Source: an uncultured Eudoraea sp. (GTDB taxonomy: Bacteria > Bacteroidota > Bacteroidia > Flavobacteriales > Flavobacteriaceae). From it: a stretch of DNA of 64,000 nucleotides. The notes under the pieces were generated by a model. It was not told the DNA's origin and made no database searches. It saw only the letters and a program-made list of their open reading frames with translations. The stretch lies in assembly GCA_947258405.1 (NCBI GenBank), contig CAMYIE010000006.1:19077-83076 (forward strand), read 5' to 3'. The position numbers and the translations under genes are program-made. Below, piece after piece: positions 27,618 through 36,553 of the stretch. Numbering within the stretch: position 1 is the stretch's first letter; each line of letters opens with the position of its first letter.

Positions 27618-28076
27618 TTACAAATTTAAAGCGGTGCTAAATTTCACTTCATTAATTACAAAAGAGCTCTGTGTACTACCGATATTGCTTATGGCGGTGA
27701 GCTTGCTTACCATAAAGTCGCGATAAGCTTCCATATCGCTTACGTGTACCTTTAATATATAATCGTAATCACCGCTGATGTGGTAACATTCTGCGACTTC
27801 TTCCAATTCCTTAACTTCTTGCTCGAACTGAAGGACATTTTTTTCGATATGCTGTACTAGTTTTACATGACATAATACCTGAAATGCTTTTTCTACTTTT
27901 TTCTTATCGAGCAGTGCGACATATTGCTTGATCACGCCCGTTTTTTCTAGCCTTTTGATCCGCTCGTAGACTGCGGTATTTGATAAACCCAAAGAGTTGG
28001 CGTATTCCTTGGTTGTCTTTTTGCTATCGCGCTGTAGCATTCGCAATAATTGGGCATCGATCGAATCAAATTTCAT
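27618..28076 (-). CDS. Lrp/AsnC family transcriptional regulator
   Basis: The 152-residue protein has an N-terminal helix-turn-helix (DAQLLRMLQRDSKKTTKEYA, NTAVYERIKRLEKTGVIKQY) and a C-terminal RAM/AsnC ligand-binding domain (CYHISGDYDYILKVHVSDMEAYRDFM). It is divergent from a Cys/Met PLP enzyme gene with 154 bases between starts. This is the classic arrangement of a local amino-acid-sensing regulator controlling the neighbouring catabolic gene. Two inverted repeats in the gap are candidate binding sites. The likely effector is methionine or a related amino acid; that is inference from context. Confidence 0.94.
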   Translation of the reverse strand: MKFDSIDAQLLRMLQRDSKKTTKEYANSLGLSNTAVYERIKRLEKTGVIKQYVALLDKKKVEKAFQVLCHVKLVQHIEKNVLQFEQEVKELEEVAECYHISGDYDYILKVHVSDMEAYRDFMVSKLTAISNIGSTQSSFVINEVKFSTALNL

Positions 28077-28095
28077 AACGAAAAATTTTCGGTTC

Positions 28096-28116
28096 TTTCC
28101 GGCTAAAAAACGGAAA
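28096..28116. promoter_or_regulatory. Inverted repeat TTTCCG-N9-CGGAAA upstream of the Lrp gene
   Basis: The perfect 6-bp arms are separated by GCTAAAAAA. The repeat is centred 30 bases before the Lrp start codon, a position suited to autoregulation. Size and AT-rich centre are compatible with Lrp-family boxes. Confidence 0.5.
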
Positions 28117-28128
28117 TTATTAAATATT

Positions 28129-28154
28129 AACTATAATAAAGCCTAAATATAGTT
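28129..28154. promoter_or_regulatory. Inverted repeat AACTATA-N12-TATAGTT in the divergent promoter region
   Basis: The perfect 7-bp arms lie between the two divergent starts, upstream of the putative promoter of the PLP enzyme gene. It is a candidate operator for the neighbouring Lrp protein. Confidence 0.4.
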
Positions 28155-28180
28155 TTATTTCCTATTATTGATAAATATCA

Positions 28181-28211
28181 TTGACATATTTACGGTATAA
28201 ACCTAATTTTA
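28181..28211 (+). promoter_or_regulatory. Putative Bacteroidota promoter for the Cys/Met PLP enzyme
   Basis: TTG at 28181 and TAATTTTA at 28204 are separated by 20 bases. This is close to the -33 TTG / -7 TAnnTTTG consensus of the phylum. The start codon follows 19 bases later. Confidence 0.45.
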
Positions 28212-28230
28212 TGGACTAAACTCATTTGAA

Positions 28231-29454
28231 ATGAAAAAAAATAGAGCGTCTGATCGTATCCTCGACTTACATAATTTTGGTGAATTTGGAGGTGTGAATC
28301 CCTCCATTTCTGATTCCTCCACCTACACTTTTTTGTCGGCCAAAACCATGTTCGACACTTTTGAAGGCAATACCGAGGGTTGCTATCTCTACAGCAGACA
28401 TTCCTCTCCATCTAATCTATATCTGGGAGAAGCGTTAGCCGCTTTGGAGGGAACAGAATATGCGCATGTTACCGCAAGTGGTATGGGAGCTATTACCGCT
28501 GTAATTCTTCAATTGTGTAATTCTGGTGATCATATTATCAGCAGCAGGACAATCTATGGTGGCACATACGCCTTCCTGAAAAATTTCCTTAAGAACTTTG
28601 ATATAGAAACCTCTTTCGTAGATATCACCAACCTGGAGGCGGTGGCACTGGCAATAGGGCCAAAGACCAAGATGATCTATTGTGAAAGTGTAAGCAATCC
28701 GCTTCTCGAAGTGGCAGACATAAAGGCCCTGTCTAAAATCGCCCGTAAAAGTGGAATCTCATTAGTGGTAGACAATACCTTCACCCCCATGTCTATTGCT
28801 CCTGCTAAACTTGGAGCAGATATTGTGGTACACAGTCTTACCAAGTTTATAAATGGCACAAGCGATTGCGTAGCCGGTGCGGTTTGTGCTTCAAAGGATT
28901 TCTGTGTTGATCTGAAAGATGTAAATTCAGGGGCTGCAATGCTTTTGGGAAGCACTCTCGACAGTCTTAGAGCTGCCTCCATACTTAAGAATATCCGAAC
29001 CTTGCACCTTAGGATGATCAAGCATAGTGAAAATGCTTTATATCTGGCAAATCGTTTCGAAGAGGATGGTCTTAGGGTGGTTTACCCGGGACTGCCATCA
29101 CACGCCGGACACGAACTGATGACTCAACAAATGATCGCTGAATACGGATATGGCGGTATTATGACAATCGATGTAGGATCGCTCGACAATGCGAACAGGT
29201 TGATGGAACTGATGCAACATAAAGATTTGGGGTACTTGGCGGTCAGTCTTGGATTTTACAAAACACTATTTAGTGCCCCGGGCACTTCCACTTCCTCAGA
29301 AATACCCGAAAAGGAGCAGGTTACAATGGGCCTTACCGATGGCCTGATCAGGTTTTCTATCGGATTGGATGATGACATTGAACGTACTTATCTAACGATG
29401 AAGGCCTGTATGAGAAGATTGGGAATCCTTCCAAAAAAGGAGGTGTTGGTTTAA
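28231..29454 (+). CDS. Cys/Met metabolism PLP enzyme (methionine gamma-lyase-like)
   Basis: At 407 residues, this is a fold-type I PLP enzyme of the Cys_Met_Meta_PP family. The PLP-binding lysine is K205 in VHSLTKFINGTSD. YLYSRHSSPSNLYLGEALAALEG and the C-terminal LIRFSIGLDD (the Arg that binds the carboxylate) are typical. The methionine gamma-lyase Cys near the Tyr of the active site is replaced: the segment reads TIYGGTYAFLKN. A gamma-lyase or gamma-synthase on related sulfur amino acids is therefore possible. Divergent from an Lrp regulator and followed 60 bases later by an NhaC-type carrier, it probably degrades methionine or homocysteine (inference). Confidence 0.85.
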   Translation: MKKNRASDRILDLHNFGEFGGVNPSISDSSTYTFLSAKTMFDTFEGNTEGCYLYSRHSSPSNLYLGEALAALEGTEYAHVTASGMGAITAVILQLCNSGDHIISSRTIYGGTYAFLKNFLKNFDIETSFVDITNLEAVALAIGPKTKMIYCESVSNPLLEVADIKALSKIARKSGISLVVDNTFTPMSIAPAKLGADIVVHSLTKFINGTSDCVAGAVCASKDFCVDLKDVNSGAAMLLGSTLDSLRAASILKNIRTLHLRMIKHSENALYLANRFEEDGLRVVYPGLPSHAGHELMTQQMIAEYGYGGIMTIDVGSLDNANRLMELMQHKDLGYLAVSLGFYKTLFSAPGTSTSSEIPEKEQVTMGLTDGLIRFSIGLDDDIERTYLTMKACMRRLGILPKKEVLV

Positions 29455-29514
29455 GCAGAGGTTGCACAAACCTCTTCAAAGTCGTAATATTACGACTAAA
29501 CCAATCCAGCGACC

Positions 29515-31002
29515 ATGCCTCAGAAAAAATCCGGTAAGTTTCGGGAAAACGAGAATATTGTAGAGAACATAGAACTCAATATCTGGGAGGCCTTGATCCC
29601 GGTTATTGCATTGGTAGGCATGTTAGCATACAATGTGCTGGTGTTCAAAGACGATGCCATTGAAGGTTCTAATCAGTTTATTCTGCTATTAGGAGGGGCT
29701 GTTGCCGCAGTGGTTGGTTTTTTCAACAAGGTTTCCTATAAACAAATGCTGGCCGAAGTGGCCGAGAATGTAAAATCTACAACCGGAGCACTGCTGATAC
29801 TTCTTATGGTTGGAGCCCTGGCAGGCACCTGGCTCATCAGTGGTATTATCCCTGCCATGATCTATTATGGACTACAAATTTTAAATCCCACAATTTTTCT
29901 TGGAGCTTGCGTGGTGATCAGCGCTATCATATCTATTGCCACAGGCAGTAGCTGGACTACCGCTGCCACTGTGGGCATAGCCCTTGTCGGTATTGGAGAT
30001 GCACTGGGCATTTCTCTTGGCATGACCGCAGGAGCTGTATTGTCTGGAGCCTATTTCGGGGATAAAATGTCGCCTCTAAGCGATACCACCAATCTGGCGC
30101 CTGCTATGGCCGGCGGCGAACTCTTCGGTCATATCCGCTATATGACCTATACCACGATACCTACCATAACGGTAACACTTATTGTATTTATCATAATTGG
30201 ATTTAACCTGGAAACCGTGGGTATTGCAGATACTTCCACCATATTAAATTCGATCGATTCTGCCTTTAATATCAATCCCTGGCTATTTTTTGTACCTCTT
30301 GTAGTTATTGGGATGATCATCCGTAAAACCCCACCGTTGGTTGCCCTGTTAATAGGGACGCTCCTGGGAGGAGTTTTTGCATTGATATTCCAACCAGATG
30401 TCGTAGCTAATATTACAGGTGCAAAGGAGCTTAATTTTGAGACCGGATATAAAGGAATTCTCAATGCTATTACTGTAAAAACTTCAGTACCTACCGATAA
30501 TCCTGCACTTAACGACCTATTTCAAGCAAAAGGTATGGCCGGTATGCTTAAGACCATATGGCTGATAGTTTGTGCGATGGTATTTGGAGGCATTATGGAT
30601 GGAATCGGTGCGCTTTCCAGGATCACCAAATCTCTTTTGGGACTGGCAAAGAGTACATTCGGGCTTTTTGCAAGTACAGTGGGCAGCTGTCTGGCACTGA
30701 ATGTAACCGCTTCAGATCAGTACCTGGCCATTGTTGTACCTGGAAAAATGTTTGCCAAAGCATATGAGGACCGGGGACTGGCACCTGAAAATCTGAGTCG
30801 TACTTTAGAAGATTCTGGTACGGTAACCTCTGTACTGATACCCTGGAACACCTGTGGCGCATATCATAGTGGTGTGTTGGGGGTTAGCGTGGCAGAATAT
30901 TTCTTCTACGCGATCTTTAATTGGCTGAGTCCGATTACCACTTTGTTTTTTGCCGCTATGGGTATCAAGATTAAACAGTTGGCCACTGCTTCGAGCAAAT
31001 AA
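29515..31002 (+). CDS. NhaC family antiporter, possible methionine carrier
   Basis: The 495-residue polytopic membrane protein has about 11-12 helices. The family signatures SIATGSSWTTAATVGIALVG, SGAYFGDKMSPLSDTTNLAP and SGTVTSVLIPWNTCGAYHSG are intact. NhaC proteins include Na+/H+ antiporters, malate/lactate exchangers and the predicted methionine transporter MetT. Here it follows a Cys/Met PLP enzyme with a divergent Lrp regulator, so amino-acid uptake is at least as likely as sodium export. The hydrophilic N-terminus (PQKKSGKFRENENIVE) is cytoplasmic. Confidence 0.88.
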   Translation: MPQKKSGKFRENENIVENIELNIWEALIPVIALVGMLAYNVLVFKDDAIEGSNQFILLLGGAVAAVVGFFNKVSYKQMLAEVAENVKSTTGALLILLMVGALAGTWLISGIIPAMIYYGLQILNPTIFLGACVVISAIISIATGSSWTTAATVGIALVGIGDALGISLGMTAGAVLSGAYFGDKMSPLSDTTNLAPAMAGGELFGHIRYMTYTTIPTITVTLIVFIIIGFNLETVGIADTSTILNSIDSAFNINPWLFFVPLVVIGMIIRKTPPLVALLIGTLLGGVFALIFQPDVVANITGAKELNFETGYKGILNAITVKTSVPTDNPALNDLFQAKGMAGMLKTIWLIVCAMVFGGIMDGIGALSRITKSLLGLAKSTFGLFASTVGSCLALNVTASDQYLAIVVPGKMFAKAYEDRGLAPENLSRTLEDSGTVTSVLIPWNTCGAYHSGVLGVSVAEYFFYAIFNWLSPITTLFFAAMGIKIKQLATASSK

Positions 31003-31041
31003 TAATGACTTTAAGTTATCTGCGTTAATTTTGCGCTTTCC

Positions 31042-31067
31042 AATGGGATTTTCCCCATTAAATTTTT
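31042..31067 (+). terminator. Weak terminator after the NhaC gene
   Basis: The 6-bp stem AATGGG/CCCATT has a 6-base loop and is followed by AAATTTTTT. It lies 40 bases after the stop. The stem is short, so this is a tentative call. Confidence 0.4.
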
Positions 31068-31135
31068 TAATTTCACAGCGAGTAGGTTTCTAATTAGGGA
31101 CCTTAAAATATTATGAACTATTTATTTATAATTCT

Positions 31136-31642
31136 ATGGCAACAGTAACACTAAAAGGCAACGAAATTCACACAAGTGGCGAGTTACCCTCCGTTGGAAG
31201 TCTGGCTCGGGAATTCACCTTAACACGAGGGGATTTGTCCTCGTCGAGTTTGGATGATTATAAGGGTAAGAAAATAGTGATGAACATATTTCCCAGTATC
31301 GACACAGGAACTTGTGCCCAATCTGTAAGACAATTCAATACGGAAGCGGCCGAGCTAGATAATACGGTGGTTTTATGTATTTCCCGGGATCTCCCATTTG
31401 CTCTGAACAGGTTTTGCGCTGCTGAAGGCATTGAGAATGTTGAGACACTTTCAGATTTTAAAGATCGTAATTTTGGTAAAGATTATGGACTTGAATTTGT
31501 TGATGGGCCTCTACAGGGGTTGCTATCTCGGGTCATCATCGCACTGGATCAAAACGGATCGGTGATCCATACAGAACAGGTTCAGGAAACCGTTGAAGAG
31601 CCAAATTACAAGGCAGCTTTAGAAGCACTGATGGATGCCTAG
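31136..31642 (+). CDS. tpx: Thiol peroxidase Tpx (atypical 2-Cys peroxiredoxin)
   Basis: The 168-residue protein reduces lipid hydroperoxides and H2O2 using thioredoxin. The peroxidatic cysteine is C60 in PSIDTGTCAQSVRQFN and the resolving cysteine is C94 in LNRFCAAEG. Their spacing of 34 equals that of E. coli Tpx. The Thr two residues before C60 and a downstream Arg complete the site. The stop overlaps the start of dgkA by 8 bases. Confidence 0.96.
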   Translation: MATVTLKGNEIHTSGELPSVGSLAREFTLTRGDLSSSSLDDYKGKKIVMNIFPSIDTGTCAQSVRQFNTEAAELDNTVVLCISRDLPFALNRFCAAEGIENVETLSDFKDRNFGKDYGLEFVDGPLQGLLSRVIIALDQNGSVIHTEQVQETVEEPNYKAALEALMDA

Positions 31643-32000
31643 AAAAAGCTTTGTTCGCAATCGGATACGGGGTATAGGGATTGCTTTCAGAGGTGCCTTT
31701 CTCTTGGTTAAGACCGAGAGCAGTATCCAGATACAGGTGGTTATTGCGGCGTTGGTTACCGCTGCTGGTTTTTATTTTGAGATTACCGCTATTGAGTGGA
31801 TACTTCAGATATTGGCTATTGCCCTGGTCCTCGGTGTGGAAGGCCTCAATACCGCGATAGAAAAAATGTCGGATTATACCCAACCCGAATTCGACGATAA
31901 GATTGGTTTTATAAAAGATGTTTCGGCCGGTGCAGTAATGTGGGTCTCAATGGCGGCAGTTATTGTGGGGTTGATAATATATATACCTAAAATATTTTAG
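31635..32000 (+). CDS. dgkA: Diacylglycerol kinase family membrane protein (DgkA-type)
   Basis: The 121-residue inner-membrane protein has three predicted helices. The signature VEGLNTAIEKMSDY carries the catalytic Glu and the Asn/Glu that coordinate ATP and Mg. In Gram-negative bacteria DgkA recycles diacylglycerol; in Gram-positive relatives the same family phosphorylates undecaprenol. The substrate cannot be settled from sequence. It is translated from within the tpx stop region (8-base overlap), so the two are coupled. Confidence 0.92.
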   Translation: MPRKSFVRNRIRGIGIAFRGAFLLVKTESSIQIQVVIAALVTAAGFYFEITAIEWILQILAIALVLGVEGLNTAIEKMSDYTQPEFDDKIGFIKDVSAGAVMWVSMAAVIVGLIIYIPKIF

Positions 32001-32062
32001 AGATTACGGGCTTACCGATTGCTTCCTAAATTCGTAATTTAGCCCCATCGAAGGAACGATTA

Positions 32063-34411
32063 ATGGCAAAAAGGAGAAAAAAGTCCAGATCCACTAAGGG
32101 TAAAAAGCTTTCATTCGGATTATCAAAACAGAATAAGGTTATTCTGGGCAGTCTGCTGGTCTTGCTCAGTATCGCTCTGTTTTTCTCGTTTATTTCCTAT
32201 TATTTTACATGGCAGGAAGATCAGAGTCTTTTAACCGAATTTGCCGACCGTAATGCTAAAGCCGAAAATTTGCTCAACAAATTCGGAGCTTCGGTAAGTC
32301 ATTTTTTTATGTACAGAGGGTTTGGACTGGCCTCTTTTATTTTTCCGCTTTTGCTTTGTATCACCGGGCTCTATCTTTTCCTGAGTATCGACAAAAAAGG
32401 TCTGATCAGCAAATGGATATGGGGTCTTGTATTTCTCATCTGGACCTCCGTAGCACTGGGCTTTTTCGCCTTTGAACAACCGTTACTTGGAGGCTTGATC
32501 GGTTATGAAATGAACGATTTTCTGCAGGACTATACCGGTAAGATCGGGGTAATGCTTTTACTTCTGTTCGGGCTAACGGTTATCCTGGTTCGGCTCTTCA
32601 AACTCACCCCGGAGAACGTTGCAGCTTTTATAAAGAAGAAACGATCGGGAATTATCAAAGATTTCAAAAGACCTTCCACTGAGGAAGATTCTATCGAACT
32701 TATCCCTGAGGAAGAAGAAGCTCCGGTAATCCTCGATACCTATACACATAAGGAGGATATTCCTCTCCTGGATGAAGAAAAGGTCGGTGCAGCTTCGGAA
32801 GGCGAGGCTGATTCCATCGAAATGGAAGTGGAGGAGCTGGCGGAAGAAAAAGAGGAAACAGATATACTTGCCGATAAACTGGTATCCGATTTTGGAGAGT
32901 TCGATCCAACCCTCGAACTGGGCAGTTATAAATTTCCACATCTCGATCTTTTAGATCCGCATGGATCTACCGGAGGCATCACAATCAACCAGGAGGAACT
33001 TGAGGAAAATAAAAATCGGATCGTTAATACCCTTAAAAACTATAAAATTGGGATTGCCCAGATCAAAGCCACAATCGGACCAACGGTTACACTTTACGAG
33101 ATCGTACCCGAGGCCGGAGTTAGAATCTCTAAGATCAAAAACCTGGAAGATGATATAGCGCTGTCTTTGGCTGCCCTTGGTATCAGGATCATCGCCCCTA
33201 TCCCTGGAAAAGGCACTATCGGCATTGAGGTTCCCAACAAGAATGCCACTATCGTTTCTATGCGCTCTGTGATCGCCTCCTCTAAATTTCAAAAGGCAGA
33301 AATGCAATTACCTATTGCTTTCGGTAAGACCATCAGTAACGAAACTTTTGTAGTAGACCTTGCAAAAATGCCCCATTTATTAATGGCAGGGGCTACAGGT
33401 CAGGGGAAATCAGTTGGGCTAAATGCGGTTATCACTTCTCTTCTGTATAAGAAACACCCGGCTGAAGTGAAATTCATCCTCGTAGACCCGAAAAAGGTCG
33501 AACTAACCCTTTATAACAAGATTGAACGTCATTTCTTGGCCAAACTACCCGATTCTGCGGAGGCGATTATCACAGACAATACCAAGGTTATCCATACATT
33601 GAATTCACTGTGTATTGAGATGGATAACCGATATGAACAGCTTAAACTGGCGATGGTCAGGAATATTAAAGAATATAACACGAAATTTAAAGCGCGTAAA
33701 CTCAATCCTAATGATGGTCATAAATTCCTTCCTTATATAGTATTGATCATCGACGAGTTTGCAGATCTGATCATGACGGCTGGAAAGGAAGTTGAAGCCC
33801 CGATAGCCAGACTCGCGCAACTCGCCCGAGCCATTGGGATTCACCTTGTTATTGCCACCCAAAGACCCTCTGTTAATGTCATTACGGGATTGATAAAAGC
33901 TAATTTCCCGGCACGTATCGCTTTTAGAGTAACATCTAAAATAGATTCGAGGACTATTCTCGACCATCAGGGTGCGGATCAGCTTATTGGGCGCGGAGAC
34001 ATGCTTTTTACCCAGGGCAACGATATGACCAGGATCCAGTGTGCCTTTGTCGATACACCTGAGATATCAAAAATTACCGAATATATTGGGTCGCAGCGCG
34101 CCTATCCAAGTGCCCACCTGCTTCCGGAGTATGTTGGAGAAGATTCTGGCACAGGTCTTGATTACGATATATCGGAACGGGATTCTATGTTCAGGGATGC
34201 CGCTGAAGTAATCGTAAATGCACAACAAGGATCGGCTTCATTGATACAGCGCAAATTGAAACTCGGTTATAACCGGGCGGGCAGGATCATCGACCAGTTA
34301 GAGGCTGCGGGGATCGTAGGACCCTTTGAAGGAAGTAAAGCCCGTCAGGTGCTGGTACCGGACATGTATGCCTTAGATCAATTATTAAAGAACGAAACAT
34401 CAAAAACATGA
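32063..34411 (+). CDS. ftsK: DNA translocase FtsK/SpoIIIE
   Basis: This 782-residue divisome-associated motor pumps chromosome ends through the closing septum. Four N-terminal membrane helices lie within about residues 25-180. An acidic linker (EEDSIELIPEEEEAPVILD and following) is followed by the alpha-domain, and the RecA-like motor carries Walker A AGATGQGKSVG near residue 443 and Walker B LIIDEFADL. The C-terminal gamma winged helix (RDAAEVIVNAQQGSASLIQR) would read the polar KOPS-type sequences. The linker is short relative to E. coli. The stop overlaps lolA by 4 bases. Confidence 0.96.
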   Translation: MAKRRKKSRSTKGKKLSFGLSKQNKVILGSLLVLLSIALFFSFISYYFTWQEDQSLLTEFADRNAKAENLLNKFGASVSHFFMYRGFGLASFIFPLLLCITGLYLFLSIDKKGLISKWIWGLVFLIWTSVALGFFAFEQPLLGGLIGYEMNDFLQDYTGKIGVMLLLLFGLTVILVRLFKLTPENVAAFIKKKRSGIIKDFKRPSTEEDSIELIPEEEEAPVILDTYTHKEDIPLLDEEKVGAASEGEADSIEMEVEELAEEKEETDILADKLVSDFGEFDPTLELGSYKFPHLDLLDPHGSTGGITINQEELEENKNRIVNTLKNYKIGIAQIKATIGPTVTLYEIVPEAGVRISKIKNLEDDIALSLAALGIRIIAPIPGKGTIGIEVPNKNATIVSMRSVIASSKFQKAEMQLPIAFGKTISNETFVVDLAKMPHLLMAGATGQGKSVGLNAVITSLLYKKHPAEVKFILVDPKKVELTLYNKIERHFLAKLPDSAEAIITDNTKVIHTLNSLCIEMDNRYEQLKLAMVRNIKEYNTKFKARKLNPNDGHKFLPYIVLIIDEFADLIMTAGKEVEAPIARLAQLARAIGIHLVIATQRPSVNVITGLIKANFPARIAFRVTSKIDSRTILDHQGADQLIGRGDMLFTQGNDMTRIQCAFVDTPEISKITEYIGSQRAYPSAHLLPEYVGEDSGTGLDYDISERDSMFRDAAEVIVNAQQGSASLIQRKLKLGYNRAGRIIDQLEAAGIVGPFEGSKARQVLVPDMYALDQLLKNETSKT

Positions 34412-35052
34412 AAAATATTATCTCCTCAATGCTAATTTTACTCTGTTCCACTGCATTAATGGCGCAGGATTCCGATAAGGCCAGAGCACTTCTGGAGGAA
34501 GTATATAGCAAAGTAAAAAGCTATGAGAATATTGAAGTGGATTTTAAGTACTCCCTTCAAAATACCGAGGCTGATATCAATCAGGAGACTCGTGGCGATG
34601 TTACCCTGGCCGGCGATAAGTACTTATTCAATTATCTGGGGTCCCAGCAATTATATGACGGCAAGAAAGTCTATACTATCGTTCCGGAAAATGAAGAGGT
34701 AACCATTGAAGATCGATCAGAAGAAGACAATACGGTTACACCTTCAAAAATGTTGACATTCTACCGCGAAGGGCATCGCTACCAATGGGATATTCTTCAG
34801 GATGTTCAGGGTCGAAAAGTACAATTTGTAAAGCTGATCCCAATAGATACAAACTCAGAGATCGCTTCCATTTTATTGGGAATAGATGTCGAAACCCGGC
34901 ATATCTATAAATTAATCGAAACTGGAAAGAACGGAACGAAGACCACCATCACTGTTAATTCTTTTAAAACTAATCAGCCGATCTCGGAAACCTTATTTAC
35001 TTTTGATGAGGCAAAGTACCAAGATGCCGGGTACTATATCATCAGAAATTAG
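34408..35052 (+). CDS. LolA-like outer-membrane lipoprotein carrier
   Basis: The 214-residue periplasmic protein has a signal peptide (IISSMLILLCSTALMAQ). The LolA half-barrel follows, with KVKSYENIEVDFKYSLQN at the start and HIYKLIETGKNGTKTTITVN near the end. LolA ferries lipoproteins from the LolCDE complex to the outer membrane. The LolA-like fold and the location directly after ftsK are common in Bacteroidota and parallel the ftsK-lolA order in proteobacteria. The start overlaps the ftsK stop by 4 bases. Confidence 0.9.
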   Translation: MKNIISSMLILLCSTALMAQDSDKARALLEEVYSKVKSYENIEVDFKYSLQNTEADINQETRGDVTLAGDKYLFNYLGSQQLYDGKKVYTIVPENEEVTIEDRSEEDNTVTPSKMLTFYREGHRYQWDILQDVQGRKVQFVKLIPIDTNSEIASILLGIDVETRHIYKLIETGKNGTKTTITVNSFKTNQPISETLFTFDEAKYQDAGYYIIRN

Positions 35053-35056
35053 AGCA

Positions 35057-36553
35057 TTGCGCATATTAGATCAGTATATACTTAAGCGGTTTCTATACAA
35101 TTTTGTAAGCTCATTCGTCATTCTGATGTTTATTTTCATCTTTCAGACGATATGGCTGTTTATAGACGATCTGGCGGGTAAAGGGCTGGATATCATCATC
35201 ATCGCCAAATTTATTTTTTACCTCCTCCCTGACCTGACTGAAAAAGTACTGCCGCTAACGGTTTTACTGGCCTCTATCATCACCTTTGGAAATTTTGCCG
35301 AGAACTATGAATTTGCTGCGATGAAAGCCTCGGGGATCTCCCTTCAGCGTTCTATGTTAAGCCTGATAATTTTCGTGACTTTCCTCGGTGGTGTCGCTTT
35401 TTTCTTTTCTAACAGTGTTATACCCGCTTCCCAGCAAAAAATCTATAACCTTAAAAGAAATATTGCCAAACTAAAACCTGCTGCCATTATTCAGGAAGGA
35501 GTTTTTAGCGATATTGAAGGAAGGAGTATAAAGGTGGAACGCAAATATGGCCCAAATGACCGGTTTTTAGATCATGTCATTATTCATGAAAAGTCTAATC
35601 AACAAAAGAATACTACTGTAATCAAGGCGAAAAGCGGAGAATTTATCAGTAGCGAAGAATCTGAGGTAATACAGTTGATATTACATGATGGTCATTATTA
35701 TGAGGAAATCGAGCCCAAATCGAGTGAGGACAAAAGGCTCCAGCCCTTTACCCGGGCCAATTTTGAGAGTTATACCATTAATATTGAATTGCCCGAACAA
35801 CAAGATCTGGAGGAAGACCGTAATGTAACCACCGATAAGATGAAAAATGTTTACCGGCTGAATAAAGACATCGATTCTTTGAAAAAGAATAATATCACCA
35901 TCATCACTGCGTTTTCCAAAAACATAGCCAACCGTATGGGGGCCTTTGTATCTATGGATAGTGATACTGTATTATCGAAAGGAAAGCAATCAAAACCCGC
36001 CACTATCTTAGCGGTAAAATATGATAAAAAACCAGAAAGAATACTTCCCGATTCACTCCACACAGCTGCCGATATCATAGGTCTTTATAAGCCTTGGGAG
36101 CAAGACCAACTAATCACTTCGGCCAAGGGTTCAGTTACCAATATACTCAACTCCGTAAGTGGTAAAAAAGATGAGTTGGAAAAAAGATTCAGGATCTACA
36201 ATATGCATATCCTTTCACTGCACAAAAAATATGCATTGGGACTTTCCTGCATAATTCTGTTTTTTGTGGGTGCACCCCTGGGAGCTATTATTAGAAAAGG
36301 AGGACTTGGACTGCCTATGGTCATCGCCATTGGTCTTTTCCTTTCCTATTTCTTTTTGGGCGTATTTGCAGGTAATTATGCCAAAGAAGGTAATATTCAT
36401 CCGGTGTTGGGCGCATGGCTTTCTACCTTAATAATGTTACCTTTGAGCGTTTACCTTACTAAGAAAGCTACGGCAGACAGAGGACTGATGGATTTTAGTC
36501 ATATGTTTGATCGCATAAAAGGTTATTTCAAAAAGAACAAAGAAGAGGAATGA
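35057..36553 (+). CDS. LptF/LptG family permease (lipopolysaccharide export)
   Basis: I favour the TTG at 35057, 5 bases after the lolA stop. It gives [16 protein letters not shown], the standard LptF/G N-terminus. An upstream ATG (35003) would overlap lolA by 50 bases and add residues without family character. The protein (about 498 residues) has three N-terminal helices, a large periplasmic jellyroll domain and three C-terminal helices ([20 protein letters not shown]). With LptB it extracts LPS from the inner membrane and passes it to LptC. It lies between lolA and ribBA and overlaps ribBA by 4 bases. Confidence 0.93.
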   Translation: MRILDQYILKRFLYNFVSSFVILMFIFIFQTIWLFIDDLAGKGLDIIIIAKFIFYLLPDLTEKVLPLTVLLASIITFGNFAENYEFAAMKASGISLQRSMLSLIIFVTFLGGVAFFFSNSVIPASQQKIYNLKRNIAKLKPAAIIQEGVFSDIEGRSIKVERKYGPNDRFLDHVIIHEKSNQQKNTTVIKAKSGEFISSEESEVIQLILHDGHYYEEIEPKSSEDKRLQPFTRANFESYTINIELPEQQDLEEDRNVTTDKMKNVYRLNKDIDSLKKNNITIITAFSKNIANRMGAFVSMDSDTVLSKGKQSKPATILAVKYDKKPERILPDSLHTAADIIGLYKPWEQDQLITSAKGSVTNILNSVSGKKDELEKRFRIYNMHILSLHKKYALGLSCIILFFVGAPLGAIIRKGGLGLPMVIAIGLFLSYFFLGVFAGNYAKEGNIHPVLGAWLSTLIMLPLSVYLTKKATADRGLMDFSHMFDRIKGYFKKNKEEE

